From: Cellulomonas soli
GTDB taxonomy: Bacteria; Actinomycetota; Actinomycetes; Actinomycetales; Cellulomonadaceae
Direction: 5' to 3'
DNA length: 64,000 nt
NCBI RefSeq assembly: GCF_013409305.1
Contig: NZ_JACBZJ010000001.1
Span: forward strand, 3,410,001-3,474,000
The notes under the pieces are model-generated. The model saw nothing but the letters and a program-made list of their open reading frames with translations. It did not search any database and had not been told where the DNA came from. Shown here one piece after another: positions 35,959 to 45,297 of this stretch; the stretch's first letter is position 1, and each line of letters begins with the position of its first letter. The translations under genes and the position numbers were made by a program.

Positions 35959-38307
35959 ATGATACTCAGCATGCTGAGGAATTCATCGGGTGCCGTGCTG
36001 CGCGCTCTCGCCGTCGTCGTCGCACTCGGGGTGTGGCTGGGCATCGGGTCGGTCGGCGGCATGGCGCAGGGGAAACTCTCCCAGGTCCAGACGAACGACG
36101 CGGCGGCCTTCCTACCCACGACCGCCGAGTCGACGCAGGCCGCGGCGCTGTCCGCCGAGTTCGTCGAGACCGAGACGCTCCCGGCACTGATCGTGCTCGA
36201 GCCCGCCGCCGGCGGCGCCGTCACGCCGGAGCAGATCGCTGCGGTGCAGGACTTCGCCGCAGGCCTGGGCGACCTGCCGTTGCCTCAGGACGCAGGCGTC
36301 ACCGGGACCTGGGGTCAGTACCTGGTCGCCGACCCGGTCGTCGCGCCGTCGCAGGACGGCGAGGCGATCCTCGTCGTGCTCTCCCTGGACGCCGTGGCAG
36401 CCGACCAGCAGCTCGGCGAGGACGGACGGGTCAGCACCGCGTTCGTCACCGAGGTGCGCGCCCAGCTCGACGAGCAGCTCGGCGCCACCGCGACGAGCGC
36501 AGGGGAGATCGGGCTGCACGCCTGGGTCACGGGCCCGGCCGGGTTCGTCGCCGACCTCGTCACCGCGTTCGGCGGCATCGACGGCGTCCTGCTGCTCGTC
36601 GCGCTCGGCGCCGTGCTCGTCATCCTCGTGCTCGTCTACCGCTCGCCGCTGCTGCCGCTCGCGGTGATCGTCACCGCCGTCTTCGCCCTCTGCCTCGCCG
36701 GGTGGGTCATCTACTCGCTGGCCGACGCCGACGTCATCGTGCTCAACGGGCAGTCCCAGGGCATCCTGTCGATCCTCGTGGTCGGCGCATCCGTCGACTA
36801 CGCGCTGCTGCTCGTGGCCCGCTACCGCGAGGAGCTGCGGCACGTCGAGCAGCCGTGGACCGCGATGCGCCGGGCCCTGCGTGCCTCGTTCGAACCCATC
36901 GCCGCGAGCGCCGGGACCGTGATCGCCGGACTGCTGTGCCTCCTGCTGTCCGACCTCGCCTCCAACCGCGACCTCGGACCGGTCGCCGCGATCGGCATCG
37001 CCTCGGCGTTCCTCGCCGTGCTCACGTTCCTGCCCGCCCTCCTGCTCGTCGGCGGGCGGCGCGCACGCTTCTGGTTCTGGCCGCGGACCCCGCGCCCCGA
37101 GCGTGCGGACGTCACGGCGGGCATCAGGGCTGACGTCGCTGCTGTGGAGACCGACGCGCCCGGCGCCGACGCCCTCGTCCGCGAGCACGGAGCCTGGGTC
37201 CGTCTCGCCCGGTGGGTCGGCGCGCACGCCCGACCGGTCTGGATCGTCACCACCCTCGCCCTCGCGCTCGGTGCCGCGTTCCTGCCCACGCTGCAGGCCG
37301 ACGGCACCAGCCAGAGCGACGTCTTCCTCACCGACGTCGACTCGGTCGCCGGTGAGCAGGTCGTGGCCGACCACTTCCCGGCCGGCGCCGTGCAGCCCGC
37401 GAACGTGATCGCCCCGGCCGAGGACCTCGACGCCGTCGTGGCTGCCGCCACCGACGTCCCCGGGGTCGCCACGGTCACGCCCTACACGGGAGCGGCCACC
37501 GGAGCACCCGGCTCGGGAGCCGGCGAGGAGCCGGTCGTGGTCGACGGCAACGTGCGCGTCGACGTCGCCACCAGCGCGCCCTCCGACTCCCGCGAGGCCG
37601 TCGCCACCGTGGAGGCCCTGCGGGAGGCCGTGCACGCCGTCTCGCCGGACGCGCTCGTCGGCGGTGCGGCCGCGCAGACGCTCGACACCAACGCGGCCAG
37701 CGCGAGCGACCTGCGCACGATCGTCCCGGCCGTGCTGCTCGTCATCGTGCTGATCCTCATGCTGCTGCTGCGCTCGGTCGTCTCGGCGGTCGTGCTGCTC
37801 GCGGCGAACGTCCTCTCGTTCGCCGCCTCGCTCGGCGTCGCGGCCGTCGTGTTCAACCACGTGCTCGGCTTCCCCGGGGCCGACCCGTCCGTCCCCCTGT
37901 ACGCGTTCGTGTTCCTGGTCGCGCTGGGTGTCGACTACTCGATCTTCCTCATGACACGGGTGCGCGAGGAGTCGCTGCGATCCGGGACCCGTGACGGGGT
38001 CGTCCGCGGGCTCGCCGTCACCGGCGGGGTCATCACGTCCGCCGGTGTCGTGCTCGCCGCCACGTTCGCCGCGCTCGGCGTGATCCCGCTGCTGTTCCTC
38101 GCCCAGCTGGCGTTCATCGTCGCGTTCGGCGTCCTCCTGGACACGCTCGTGGTCCGCAGCCTCCTGGTGCCGGCCGTCGTGCACCAGCTCGACTCGCGGA
38201 CCTGGTGGCCCGGGCGCCTGTCGCGCCCCGGGGTCCCCGGCGGGCGCGCCGACGTGGGCGAACGCGCCGAGGACGCTCGTCAGGAGTCGGCGCCCGTGCA
38301 GCCGTAG
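35959..38307 (+). CDS. MMPL/RND family transporter
   Basis: A protein of 778-782 residues with two repeats of one helix, a large extracytoplasmic loop and about five helices. The first repeat contains GQSQGILSILVVGASVDYALLLVARYREEL (about residue 270) and the second LVALGVDYSIFLMTRVREE (about 650); their Asp-Tyr pairs are typical of proton-driven MMPL pumps. It exports lipids or drugs; the substrate is unknown. Two starts are possible, ATG 35959 and ATG 35971. The second is preferred because CATGAT lies 7 nt upstream and the N-terminus then begins MLRNSSGAVL. The divergent marR-type gene is its likely regulator. Confidence 0.92.
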   Translation: MILSMLRNSSGAVLRALAVVVALGVWLGIGSVGGMAQGKLSQVQTNDAAAFLPTTAESTQAAALSAEFVETETLPALIVLEPAAGGAVTPEQIAAVQDFAAGLGDLPLPQDAGVTGTWGQYLVADPVVAPSQDGEAILVVLSLDAVAADQQLGEDGRVSTAFVTEVRAQLDEQLGATATSAGEIGLHAWVTGPAGFVADLVTAFGGIDGVLLLVALGAVLVILVLVYRSPLLPLAVIVTAVFALCLAGWVIYSLADADVIVLNGQSQGILSILVVGASVDYALLLVARYREELRHVEQPWTAMRRALRASFEPIAASAGTVIAGLLCLLLSDLASNRDLGPVAAIGIASAFLAVLTFLPALLLVGGRRARFWFWPRTPRPERADVTAGIRADVAAVETDAPGADALVREHGAWVRLARWVGAHARPVWIVTTLALALGAAFLPTLQADGTSQSDVFLTDVDSVAGEQVVADHFPAGAVQPANVIAPAEDLDAVVAAATDVPGVATVTPYTGAATGAPGSGAGEEPVVVDGNVRVDVATSAPSDSREAVATVEALREAVHAVSPDALVGGAAAQTLDTNAASASDLRTIVPAVLLVIVLILMLLLRSVVSAVVLLAANVLSFAASLGVAAVVFNHVLGFPGADPSVPLYAFVFLVALGVDYSIFLMTRVREESLRSGTRDGVVRGLAVTGGVITSAGVVLAATFAALGVIPLLFLAQLAFIVAFGVLLDTLVVRSLLVPAVVHQLDSRTWWPGRLSRPGVPGGRADVGERAEDARQESAPVQP
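35965..35978. promoter_or_regulatory. 14-bp perfect palindrome, probable MarR operator
   Basis: CTCAGCATGCTGAG is a perfect inverted repeat located between the marR-type gene and the transporter gene. It spans the likely start codon (ATG 35971) of the latter. Its size fits a MarR dimer site. Binding is inferred from position. Confidence 0.6.
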
Positions 38308-38310
38308 GGT
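38305..38310 (+). promoter_or_regulatory. -10 element of the Gfo/Idh/MocA gene, overlapping a stop codon
   Basis: TAGGGT begins with the TAG stop codon of the MMPL gene and ends 6 nt before the ATG at 38317. The promoter for the next gene is thus built partly from the stop codon. Confidence 0.5.
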
Positions 38311-38316
38311 GGCGGC

Positions 38317-39363
38317 ATGGACTCGTTGCGCGTCGGGATCATCGGGTACGGGGGAGCGGGCCGGGGGATCCACTCGCGTCTGCTGCGGGAGGCGCACCAG
38401 CGGGTGACGCACGTCGTCACCCGCTCGCGCGCGGCCGAGGTGCACCACGACTGGCCGCACGCGAACGTGCTCCCCGACGTGCACTCGCTCCTCGCGCACG
38501 CCAGCGTGCTCGACCTCGTCGTGGTCGCCAGCCCGACCGGCGAGCACGCGGCCCACGTCCGCGCGGCCCTCGACGCCGGCCTGCACGTGCTCGTCGACAA
38601 GCCACTCGCGACGAGCGCCGCCGAAGGGCAGGCCCTCGTCGACGCGGCACTGCACGCCGGGGGGCGGCTGACCGTCTTCCAGAACCGACGGTGGGACCAC
38701 GAGCAGCTGACCCTGCAGGCCGTGCTCGCCTCGGGCGAGCTGGGGAACGTGCACCGGTTCGAGCGACGCTGGGAGAGGTTCCGGCCCGTCCCGCAGGACC
38801 GCTGGAAGGAGAACGACCCGCGGTCCGGCGGACTGCTGCTCGACCTCGGCGCCCACCTCGTCGACTCCTCCGTCCAGCTGTTCGGCCCGGTCGTGTCCGT
38901 GTACGCCGAGCTCGCCTCACGCACCACCGCCGCGGTCGACGACGTCTTCCTCGCGCTCACCCACCACGCCCAGGGTGGGCGCCCCGGCGTCGTCAGCCAC
39001 CTGCAGGCCGGCGCGCTCGTGGGGGCGCCGGGTCCGCGCACGCGCGTGCTGGGGGACCGCGGCGCGTACCTCGTGACGAGCTTCGAGGGCGAGCCGACGC
39101 CGTTCTCGGTGCTCGACGACGCCTACGAGGAAGGCCGTCGTCCGGGCGAGCCCGAGCACGAGGGCTGGATCGTCCGTGGGTCCGAACGGCACCCGGTGCC
39201 CCGCGCACACGGCGGCCACGTCGACCTCTACCGGGCCGTGGTGCGGTGGATCGTCGACGGCGGGCCCCCGCCGGTCGACCCGGCCGACGCCGTGCGCACC
39301 GCACGTGTGCTCGACGCGGCGCTGCAGTCCGCCCAGCAGGGTCAGGTCGTCCCGCTGCACTGA
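38317..39363 (+). CDS. Gfo/Idh/MocA family oxidoreductase
   Basis: A 348-residue NAD(P)-dependent sugar or polyol dehydrogenase family protein. The N-terminal Rossmann motif is VGIIGYGGAGRGIH (about residues 4-17), the conserved lysine is in VLVDKPLATSA (about 91-101), and the C-terminal substrate domain contains GGLLLDLGAHLVDSSVQLFGP with the catalytic-region Asp and His. The ligand cannot be deduced. The gene has its own -10 element (38305-38310) directly after the MMPL stop, so it may be transcribed separately as a leaderless mRNA. Confidence 0.9.
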   Translation: MDSLRVGIIGYGGAGRGIHSRLLREAHQRVTHVVTRSRAAEVHHDWPHANVLPDVHSLLAHASVLDLVVVASPTGEHAAHVRAALDAGLHVLVDKPLATSAAEGQALVDAALHAGGRLTVFQNRRWDHEQLTLQAVLASGELGNVHRFERRWERFRPVPQDRWKENDPRSGGLLLDLGAHLVDSSVQLFGPVVSVYAELASRTTAAVDDVFLALTHHAQGGRPGVVSHLQAGALVGAPGPRTRVLGDRGAYLVTSFEGEPTPFSVLDDAYEEGRRPGEPEHEGWIVRGSERHPVPRAHGGHVDLYRAVVRWIVDGGPPPVDPADAVRTARVLDAALQSAQQGQVVPLH

Positions 39364-39440
39364 CGCCGTAGGGCGCGTCCACCGTGCGGGGCTGTGGACA
39401 GCGCCGCACGGGCTCGGGCCGCACCGGCTTCGATGAGGGG

Positions 39441-40907
39441 GTGCCTGACCTTCCCCCTCCCGACGACGTCGCTCGCGCCATGCAGTACCTGGGGCTGCGC
39501 GTGCTCGCGCCCGTCGGCGCCGAGGGGACGGCGTGGCTGGGCGAGCCGATCGACGGCCCCGGATCCCCGGTCGAGCTGCACGTCGTGCCTGCGGTCGTCG
39601 ACGACGCCCTGGCTGCACGGGCCGACGCGCTCCGGGCGATCCACCACGACCACCTGCCCGTCGTCCACGACGTCCTCGAGATCGCACCGGGCCGGCTCGC
39701 CCTCGTGGTCGAGCACGTCGACGGGCCCTCGCTGCGCATGCTGCGGGCCTCTCGCGCACCGCTGACCGACGCCGAGGCCGCAGGCGTGGCGATCCCGTTG
39801 GCCGGCGCCCTCGAGGCCCTGCACGCGGCGGGGACCGCGCACGGCGCGGTGTCGGGGAGCTCGGTCGTGATCCGCCCCGACGGCCGGCCGGTGCTGGTGG
39901 ACCTGCGCGACAGCCTGCTGGGGTCCGGCACAGCCGCGGGCGACGTGGCTCACCTGGTTGCCACGCTGCTCGCGCAGATGCCGGACGAGGACGCCCACCG
40001 AGCAGCCGGTGACCCTGCGGGCACGCTGCGGGAGGCGCTCGTGGAGCTCGTGAGCGAGCCGGTCCCCGCGGCTGCGGTGGCCGTGACCTGCCTGCGTGTC
40101 GTGCCTCCTGAGCCGCTGCGGCTGCCGGACGACGCGGTGCTGGCCGGTTCCGGCGTCGCGGCGTGGTCGTCCGACACCGCCCTCGCCGACACTGCCCTTG
40201 CCGGCGACCTGCTCGCGGGTGACGTGCCTCCCGGTGAAGAGACGGCGTGGGAGTCGGTGCACCAGGACGTCCGCGCTCATGCGCGCCGCACGGCAGCCGA
40301 CCTGCGCGTGCAGGGCAAGCAGGGCAAGGAGCGGACCCGCTCGGGTCGACGGGGTCGCTGGGGTCGCAGCCGCGTGCTCGCTGTGGTCGGCGCGTCGGTG
40401 GTCGTCCTGCTGCTCGTCGCGCTCGGCGCAGCGGCCCTGACCTCCTCGCGCCTGCCGTGGACGGAGGAGCGCAGGGACCTGCCGGCGGGAAGCGAGGCGA
40501 CGTCACCCGCTGCGACGACCGACGCGGCCACGCCGGGCTCGCTCGCGCAGACCGCGGAAGACCTGACGGTACGGCGCGCCGAGGTGCTCGCCGACGGTGA
40601 CGTGGCCGCACTGACCGACCTGGAGGTGCCCGACGGCCCGGCGCACGTCGCGGACCAGGCGCTCATGGCTTCGCTCGCCGACGTCACGCTCGAGGGCTAC
40701 GGCGTCGACGTGCTGGCCACCGAGGAGCTCGACGCGGCGGAGAACGGCGACGCCCGGGTGGCGGTCACGTCCTCCGCCCGGGCCCATGTGCGCGAAGGGG
40801 CCGACGGGCGCTCGCAGGTCCCGGCGACGCAGGCGAGCACGGTGGTGCTCGTGCTGCGCAGCACGGACGCCGGGTGGCGGGTCTGGGACGTCGAGGCGGC
40901 GCCGTGA
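39441..40907 (+). CDS. Membrane-anchored protein-kinase-like protein (probable pseudokinase)
   Basis: A 488-residue protein. Residues about 10-215 follow a kinase fold: a short N-lobe (LGLRVLAPVGAEGTAWLGE), VVEHVDGPSLRMLRA hinge, and HGAVSGSSVVIRPDG in place of the catalytic loop. The usual catalytic Asp is replaced by Ala, the position of the ATP-anchoring Lys is not lysine, and DFG reads DLR, so it is probably inactive. After a basic stretch there is one membrane helix (about 313-333) and an about 155-residue extracytoplasmic domain. It may be a cell-envelope sensor or scaffold. The GTG at 39441 is likely; an ATG at 39480 is an alternative. Confidence 0.75.
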   Translation: MPDLPPPDDVARAMQYLGLRVLAPVGAEGTAWLGEPIDGPGSPVELHVVPAVVDDALAARADALRAIHHDHLPVVHDVLEIAPGRLALVVEHVDGPSLRMLRASRAPLTDAEAAGVAIPLAGALEALHAAGTAHGAVSGSSVVIRPDGRPVLVDLRDSLLGSGTAAGDVAHLVATLLAQMPDEDAHRAAGDPAGTLREALVELVSEPVPAAAVAVTCLRVVPPEPLRLPDDAVLAGSGVAAWSSDTALADTALAGDLLAGDVPPGEETAWESVHQDVRAHARRTAADLRVQGKQGKERTRSGRRGRWGRSRVLAVVGASVVVLLLVALGAAALTSSRLPWTEERRDLPAGSEATSPAATTDAATPGSLAQTAEDLTVRRAEVLADGDVAALTDLEVPDGPAHVADQALMASLADVTLEGYGVDVLATEELDAAENGDARVAVTSSARAHVREGADGRSQVPATQASTVVLVLRSTDAGWRVWDVEAAP

Positions 40908-40922
40908 CGGGGTGGGGTCCGG

Positions 40923-41825
40923 TCAGCGACCGTGGTGCGGGTGCTCGCCCACGACCCAGGCGGCTGCGGTCGCGATGTCGGCGTGGTCGGCACGGAACCC
41001 GCTCGCCCGGAGCGCGGCCGGCACCGCGCGGACGGAACCGAGGATCTCCGAGGAGAAGTCGCCCAGCACCGTGCGCAGCGCCCAGGACGGGACCGGCACG
41101 ATCGCGGGGCGGTGCACCGCTGCGGCGAGGGCGGCCACCAGGTCGGCGTTGCGGGTCGCCTCGGCGACCATGTTCACCGGGCCGTGCACGGGAGCCGTCA
41201 GCAGGTGCTCGATCGCGCGGATCTGGTCGTGCAGCGTGATCCAGCTCCAGAACTGCCGACCGGAACCGAGTCGTCCCCCGACCCCCCAGCGCACGAGGGG
41301 CAGGAGCCGCGCCAGTGCCCCGCCGTGCGCATCGAGCACGACCGAGGTGCGCAGGTGCGCCACCCGCACCCCGGCGGCCTCGGCGGGCGCTGTCGCGGCC
41401 TCCCAGTCGCGCACGACCCCGGCGAAGTAGGTGGAGCCCAGCGCGGCGTGCTCGTCGAGGAGCTCCTCGCCACGGTCGCCGTAGGCGCCGATCCCCGAGG
41501 CCTGGAGCAGCACGTGCGGACCGGCGCCCTCGGCCAGGGTCCGCGCGAGGAGACCGGTCGTGTCGAGCCTCGAGGAGAGGACCTCGCGCTTGCGGGCGTC
41601 CGTGAGCCGACGTTCGCCCACGTTCACGCCGGCCAGGTTGATGACGGCGTCCGTGCCGGACAGCGCACGTGCGTCGAGGACGCCGACGCTCGGGTCCCAG
41701 GCGATCTCGTCGGCGGCGCGGGGTGCTGACCGGACCAGCCGCCGCACCTCGTGCCCGGCGGCACGCAGGTGGGGCACGAGCGCGCTGCCGATGAAGCCGT
41801 GCGAACCCGCGACGACGATCTGCAT
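40923..41825 (-). CDS. TIGR01777 epimerase (SDR39U1 family)
   Basis: A 300-residue atypical short-chain dehydrogenase. The N-terminal nucleotide site is IVVAGSHGFIGSALVPHL. Further features are LAGVNVGERRLTDARKREVLSSR and LLQASGIGAYGDRGEE, with a C-terminal DUF1731 part (VPVPSWALRTVLGDFSSEIL). Its substrate is unknown. The ATG follows TAGGCT (41833-41838) by 7 nt. It lies beside the E2 gene, as Rv2216 lies beside dlaT in M. tuberculosis (recalled). Confidence 0.92.
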   Translation of the reverse strand: MQIVVAGSHGFIGSALVPHLRAAGHEVRRLVRSAPRAADEIAWDPSVGVLDARALSGTDAVINLAGVNVGERRLTDARKREVLSSRLDTTGLLARTLAEGAGPHVLLQASGIGAYGDRGEELLDEHAALGSTYFAGVVRDWEAATAPAEAAGVRVAHLRTSVVLDAHGGALARLLPLVRWGVGGRLGSGRQFWSWITLHDQIRAIEHLLTAPVHGPVNMVAEATRNADLVAALAAAVHRPAIVPVPSWALRTVLGDFSSEILGSVRAVPAALRASGFRADHADIATAAAWVVGEHPHHGR

Positions 41826-41864
41826 ACCGGGAAGCCTACGTGCGGCGCGTGGCCGGCACGACGC

Positions 41865-41899
41865 ACGCGAGCCCGGGTCCGTGGGACCCGGGCTCGCGT
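41865..41899. terminator. Hairpin terminator downstream of sucB
   Basis: A 16-bp perfect stem with a GTG loop lies 17 bp after the E2 stop codon and before the SDR39U1 gene. It probably ends the lpdA-sucB transcript. Confidence 0.8.
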
Positions 41900-41915
41900 G
41901 GACCAGGACGTGCGG

Positions 41916-43655
41916 TCAGAGGCCGACCTCGGACTCGAACGCGCCGTCCTCGATGCGCTGCTTGATCGCGGACAGGTACCGCGAGGCGTCGGCGCCGTCG
42001 ACCAGGCGGTGGTCGTAGGACAGCGACAGGTAGCACATCGAGCGGATCGCGATGACCTCGGCGCCGTCCGCGTCGGTGGCCACCACGGGCCGCTTGACGA
42101 TGGCGCCCGTGCCCAGGATCGCCGAGGTGCCGCCGGGCACGATCGGGGTGTCGATGAGCGCCCCGCCCGAACCGGTGTTGGTGACCGTGAACGTCGCGCC
42201 GGACAGCTCGTCCGGGGTGACCTTGTTCCCCCGCGTACGACCGGCGAGGTCGACGATCTTGCGGGACAGGCCGGCCAGGTTCAGGTCGCCCGCGTCACGG
42301 ATGACCGGCACGAGCAGACCGCGCTCGGTGTCGACCGCGATGCCGACGTTCTCGTGCCCGTGGTACGTGATCTGGTTGCCCTCGAGCACGCCGTTGATCT
42401 TCGGGTACGCCTTGAGCGCCTCGATCGCGGCGAGGACGAAGAACGGCAGGAACGTGAGGTTGACGCCCTCGCGTGCCTTGAAGTCGTTCTTCGCACGGGC
42501 CCGCAGGCGCGCCACCTTGGTCACGTCGACCTCGACGACGGTGGTCAGCTGCGCCTGCGTGTGCAGGGCCTCGACCATGCGCTCGGCGATGATCTGACGC
42601 AGGCGGCTCGCCTTCTCGGTCGTGCCGCGCAGCGGGGACACGGCCGGCACGTTCGCGGCCTTGGCTGCCGGAGCCGCGGGGGTCTCCACCGGGGCAGGAA
42701 CGGCCTTGGCGGCCTCCGCCCTGGCTGCGGCCTCGAGGACGTCCTCCTTGCGGATCCGACCACCCACACCGGTCCCGACCAGGGTGCCGGCGTCCACGCC
42801 CTTGTCGGCCGCGAGCTTGCGGACGAGCGGGGTGAGGTAGCCGCCTGCGGCGACCGGGGGCGCTGCCGGCGCGGCGGCCACCGGTGCCGGGGCTGCAGCC
42901 GGGGCGGGAACAGCCGCGGGAGCCGCAACAGCAGGAGCCGCCGCGACGGGTGCCGGAGCGGGCGCGGCCGGTGCTGCAGCAACCGGTGCTGCGGCGATCG
43001 GTGCCGCGGCCGGAACCGGTGCGCCCGAGCCGATGAGCGCAAGCACGGCGCCGACCTCGACGGTCTCGTCCTCGCCCACGACGATCTGCAGCAGGGTGCC
43101 GGCGAACGGCGAGGGGATCTCGGTGTCGACCTTGTCGGTCGAGATCTCCAGGAGCGGCTCGTCCACGGCGACCTCGTCGCCGACGGCCTTCAGCCACCGG
43201 GTGACGGTGCCCTCGGTGACCGACTCGCCCAGGGCCGGAAGCGTCACGGGCGCACCCGCGACATCGCCGGACTGTGCCGGCTCAGCCGGCTGCGCGGGCT
43301 CCGCCGACTGTGCAGGCTCTGCCGGGGGAGCGGCAGGTGCCTCGGCGACGGGCGTGGCGGGAGCCTCGGCCTCGGGGGCCTGCGCCACCGGCGCCTCGGC
43401 GGAGGTGGACGCACCCTGCCCGGACCCGATGACGCCCAGGACGGCACCGACCTCGGCCGTCTCGTCCTCCTGGACGAGGATCTGCTCGAGGACGCCGGCG
43501 AACGGCGAGGGGATCTCCGTGTCGACCTTGTCGGTCGAGATCTCGAGCAAGGGCTCGTCGACCGCGACGGTGTCGCCCACGTTCTTCAGCCAGCGGGTGA
43601 CGGTGCCCTCGGTGACGGACTCACCGAGCGCGGGAAGCTGCACGTTGTCGGACAT
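41916..43655 (-). CDS. sucB: 2-oxoacid dehydrogenase E2, dihydrolipoamide acyltransferase with two lipoyl domains
   Basis: A 579-residue E2 core protein, called SucB or DlaT in actinobacteria, where it is thought to serve the pyruvate dehydrogenase complex. Two lipoyl domains (about residues 2-77 and 117-192) each contain [14 protein letters not shown] with the lipoylated lysine. Ala/Pro linkers separate them. The E1/E3-binding domain is [12 protein letters not shown]...GRIRKEDVL (about 275-310), and the catalytic domain ends with [22 protein letters not shown] lies upstream of the ATG. It is 30 bp after lpdA in the same direction. Partners are aceE (3248), lpdA, lipA and lipB. Confidence 0.95.
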   Translation of the reverse strand: MSDNVQLPALGESVTEGTVTRWLKNVGDTVAVDEPLLEISTDKVDTEIPSPFAGVLEQILVQEDETAEVGAVLGVIGSGQGASTSAEAPVAQAPEAEAPATPVAEAPAAPPAEPAQSAEPAQPAEPAQSGDVAGAPVTLPALGESVTEGTVTRWLKAVGDEVAVDEPLLEISTDKVDTEIPSPFAGTLLQIVVGEDETVEVGAVLALIGSGAPVPAAAPIAAAPVAAAPAAPAPAPVAAAPAVAAPAAVPAPAAAPAPVAAAPAAPPVAAGGYLTPLVRKLAADKGVDAGTLVGTGVGGRIRKEDVLEAAARAEAAKAVPAPVETPAAPAAKAANVPAVSPLRGTTEKASRLRQIIAERMVEALHTQAQLTTVVEVDVTKVARLRARAKNDFKAREGVNLTFLPFFVLAAIEALKAYPKINGVLEGNQITYHGHENVGIAVDTERGLLVPVIRDAGDLNLAGLSRKIVDLAGRTRGNKVTPDELSGATFTVTNTGSGGALIDTPIVPGGTSAILGTGAIVKRPVVATDADGAEVIAIRSMCYLSLSYDHRLVDGADASRYLSAIKQRIEDGAFESEVGL

Positions 43656-43685
43656 GACCGCTCGTGTCTCCTTCGATCCTTCAGG

Positions 43686-45071
43686 TCAGTTGTGGGCGTG
43701 CAGCGGCTTGCCGGCCAGCGCCAGGTGCGCCTCGCCGAGAGCCTCGTTCTGCGTGGGGTGGGCGTGCACCAGACCGGCGACGTCCTCGGGGTAGGCCTCC
43801 CAGTTCACGATGAGCTGGCCCTCGCCGATGAGCTCGCCGACGCGCGCGCCGATCATGTGGATGCCGACGACCGGGCCGTCCTTCTGGCGCACGAGCTTGA
43901 CGAAGCCCGTGGTGCCGAGGATCTGGCTCTTGCCGTTGCCGCCCAGGTTGTACTCGAGCGTCTCGACGCCGTCGGTGCCGTACGTCTCGCGCGCCTTGGC
44001 CTCGGTGAGGCCGACGGAGGCGACCTCGGGCTCGGAGTAGGTGACGCGCGGGATGCCGGACTCGACGATCGCCTGCGGGTTCAGGCCCGCGATCTCCTCG
44101 GCGACGAAGATGCCCTGCGCGAAGCCGCGGTGCGCGAGCTGCAGGCCGGGGACGATGTCGCCGACCGCGTAGATGTCGCCCACGCCGGTGTGCAGCCGCT
44201 CGTTCGTGATGACGAACCCACGGTCGAGGGTCAGGCCCTGCTCCTCGTACCCGAGGTCGGCCGTGCGCGGGCCACGGCCCACGGCGACGAGCAGGAGGTC
44301 GGCGTCGAACGTCTTGCCGTCCTCGAGGGTGACGTGCACGCCGTTCTCGTCCTGGGTCGCGCCGGCGAACCGGACGCCCAGGCTGAAGTTGATGCCGCGC
44401 TTGCGGAACGCGCGCTCGAACGCCTTGGACAGTGCCTCGTCCTCGTTGGCGACCAGGTGGGGCAGCGCCTCGACGATGGTGACGTCCGCACCGAAGGACT
44501 TCCACACGGAGGCGAACTCGGAGCCGATGACACCGCCACCGAGGACGACGACCGACTTCGGGATCCAGTCGAGCTGGAGGGCCTGGTCGGAGGTGACGAT
44601 GCGCCCGCCGATCTCCAGGCCGGGCAGCGAGCGCGCGTAGGAGCCGGTGCCGAGCACGATGTGCTGGCCCGTGATGCGCTGGCCGTTCACCTCGACGGCG
44701 TCCGGGGCGACGAGGCGGCCGTAGCCCTCGATCACGGTGATCTTGCGCGACTTGATCAGGCCCTGCAGGCCCTTGTAGAGCCGGCCGATCACGGAGGCCT
44801 TGTACTCGTTCACGCCGTTGATGTCGACGTGGTCGAGCGTGGTGTGCACGCCGTAGTGGGCGCCCTCGCGGGCGTTGTCGGCCAGCTCGGCGGCATGCAG
44901 CAGGGCCTTGGTCGGGATGCAGCCCTGGTGCAGGCAGGTCCCTCCGACCTTGTCGGCCTCGATGAGGGCGACGGTCTTGCCGAGCTGTGCCGCACGGAGA
45001 GCGGCCGCGTAGCCGCCGCTGCCTCCGCCCAGGACGACGATGTCGAAAGCGGTGCCGTTGGTCTCGGCCAC
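43686..45071 (-). CDS. lpdA: Dihydrolipoyl dehydrogenase (E3)
   Basis: Reoxidises dihydrolipoyl groups with FAD and NAD+. The 461-residue protein has the FAD site DIVVLGGGSGGYAAALRA, the redox disulfide in GGTCLHQGCIPTKAL, the NAD site VVLGGGVIGSEFASVW, and the C-terminal HAHPTQNEALGEA with the catalytic His-Glu. The GTG at 45071 is chosen because GAGGAG (45079-45084 on the minus strand) is 7 nt upstream; a longer start adds residues not seen in homologues. It is the first gene of the lpdA-sucB operon. Confidence 0.96.
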   Translation of the reverse strand: MAETNGTAFDIVVLGGGSGGYAAALRAAQLGKTVALIEADKVGGTCLHQGCIPTKALLHAAELADNAREGAHYGVHTTLDHVDINGVNEYKASVIGRLYKGLQGLIKSRKITVIEGYGRLVAPDAVEVNGQRITGQHIVLGTGSYARSLPGLEIGGRIVTSDQALQLDWIPKSVVVLGGGVIGSEFASVWKSFGADVTIVEALPHLVANEDEALSKAFERAFRKRGINFSLGVRFAGATQDENGVHVTLEDGKTFDADLLLVAVGRGPRTADLGYEEQGLTLDRGFVITNERLHTGVGDIYAVGDIVPGLQLAHRGFAQGIFVAEEIAGLNPQAIVESGIPRVTYSEPEVASVGLTEAKARETYGTDGVETLEYNLGGNGKSQILGTTGFVKLVRQKDGPVVGIHMIGARVGELIGEGQLIVNWEAYPEDVAGLVHAHPTQNEALGEAHLALAGKPLHAHN

Positions 45072-45297
45072 GTGCACACTCCTCACGCAGATGTGTGGTT
45101 CGAGGTCGTCGCCCATCTTGTCACCCTGGTGTGGCCCGATCGAACCGGAGCGGGCACGTTTCGGTGTGACGCTCGGAACAGTCGTCCCATGTCTGAGCTC
45201 GTCGGGTGTGCTAGCAGCGTGACGGGATCACCCAGAACTGGTCCCACGGGGCCAGGAAGTGCGGTCCGGGGCGCCCGGGTGTGGCTAGGCTCACCGG

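Noticed and set aside
36112..38856. Minus-strand frame of 914 codons opposite the MMPL gene
   Set aside because: The composition (Asp, Gly, Arg, His) is that of an antisense shadow, and the MMPL protein on the plus strand has clear membrane helices and motifs.
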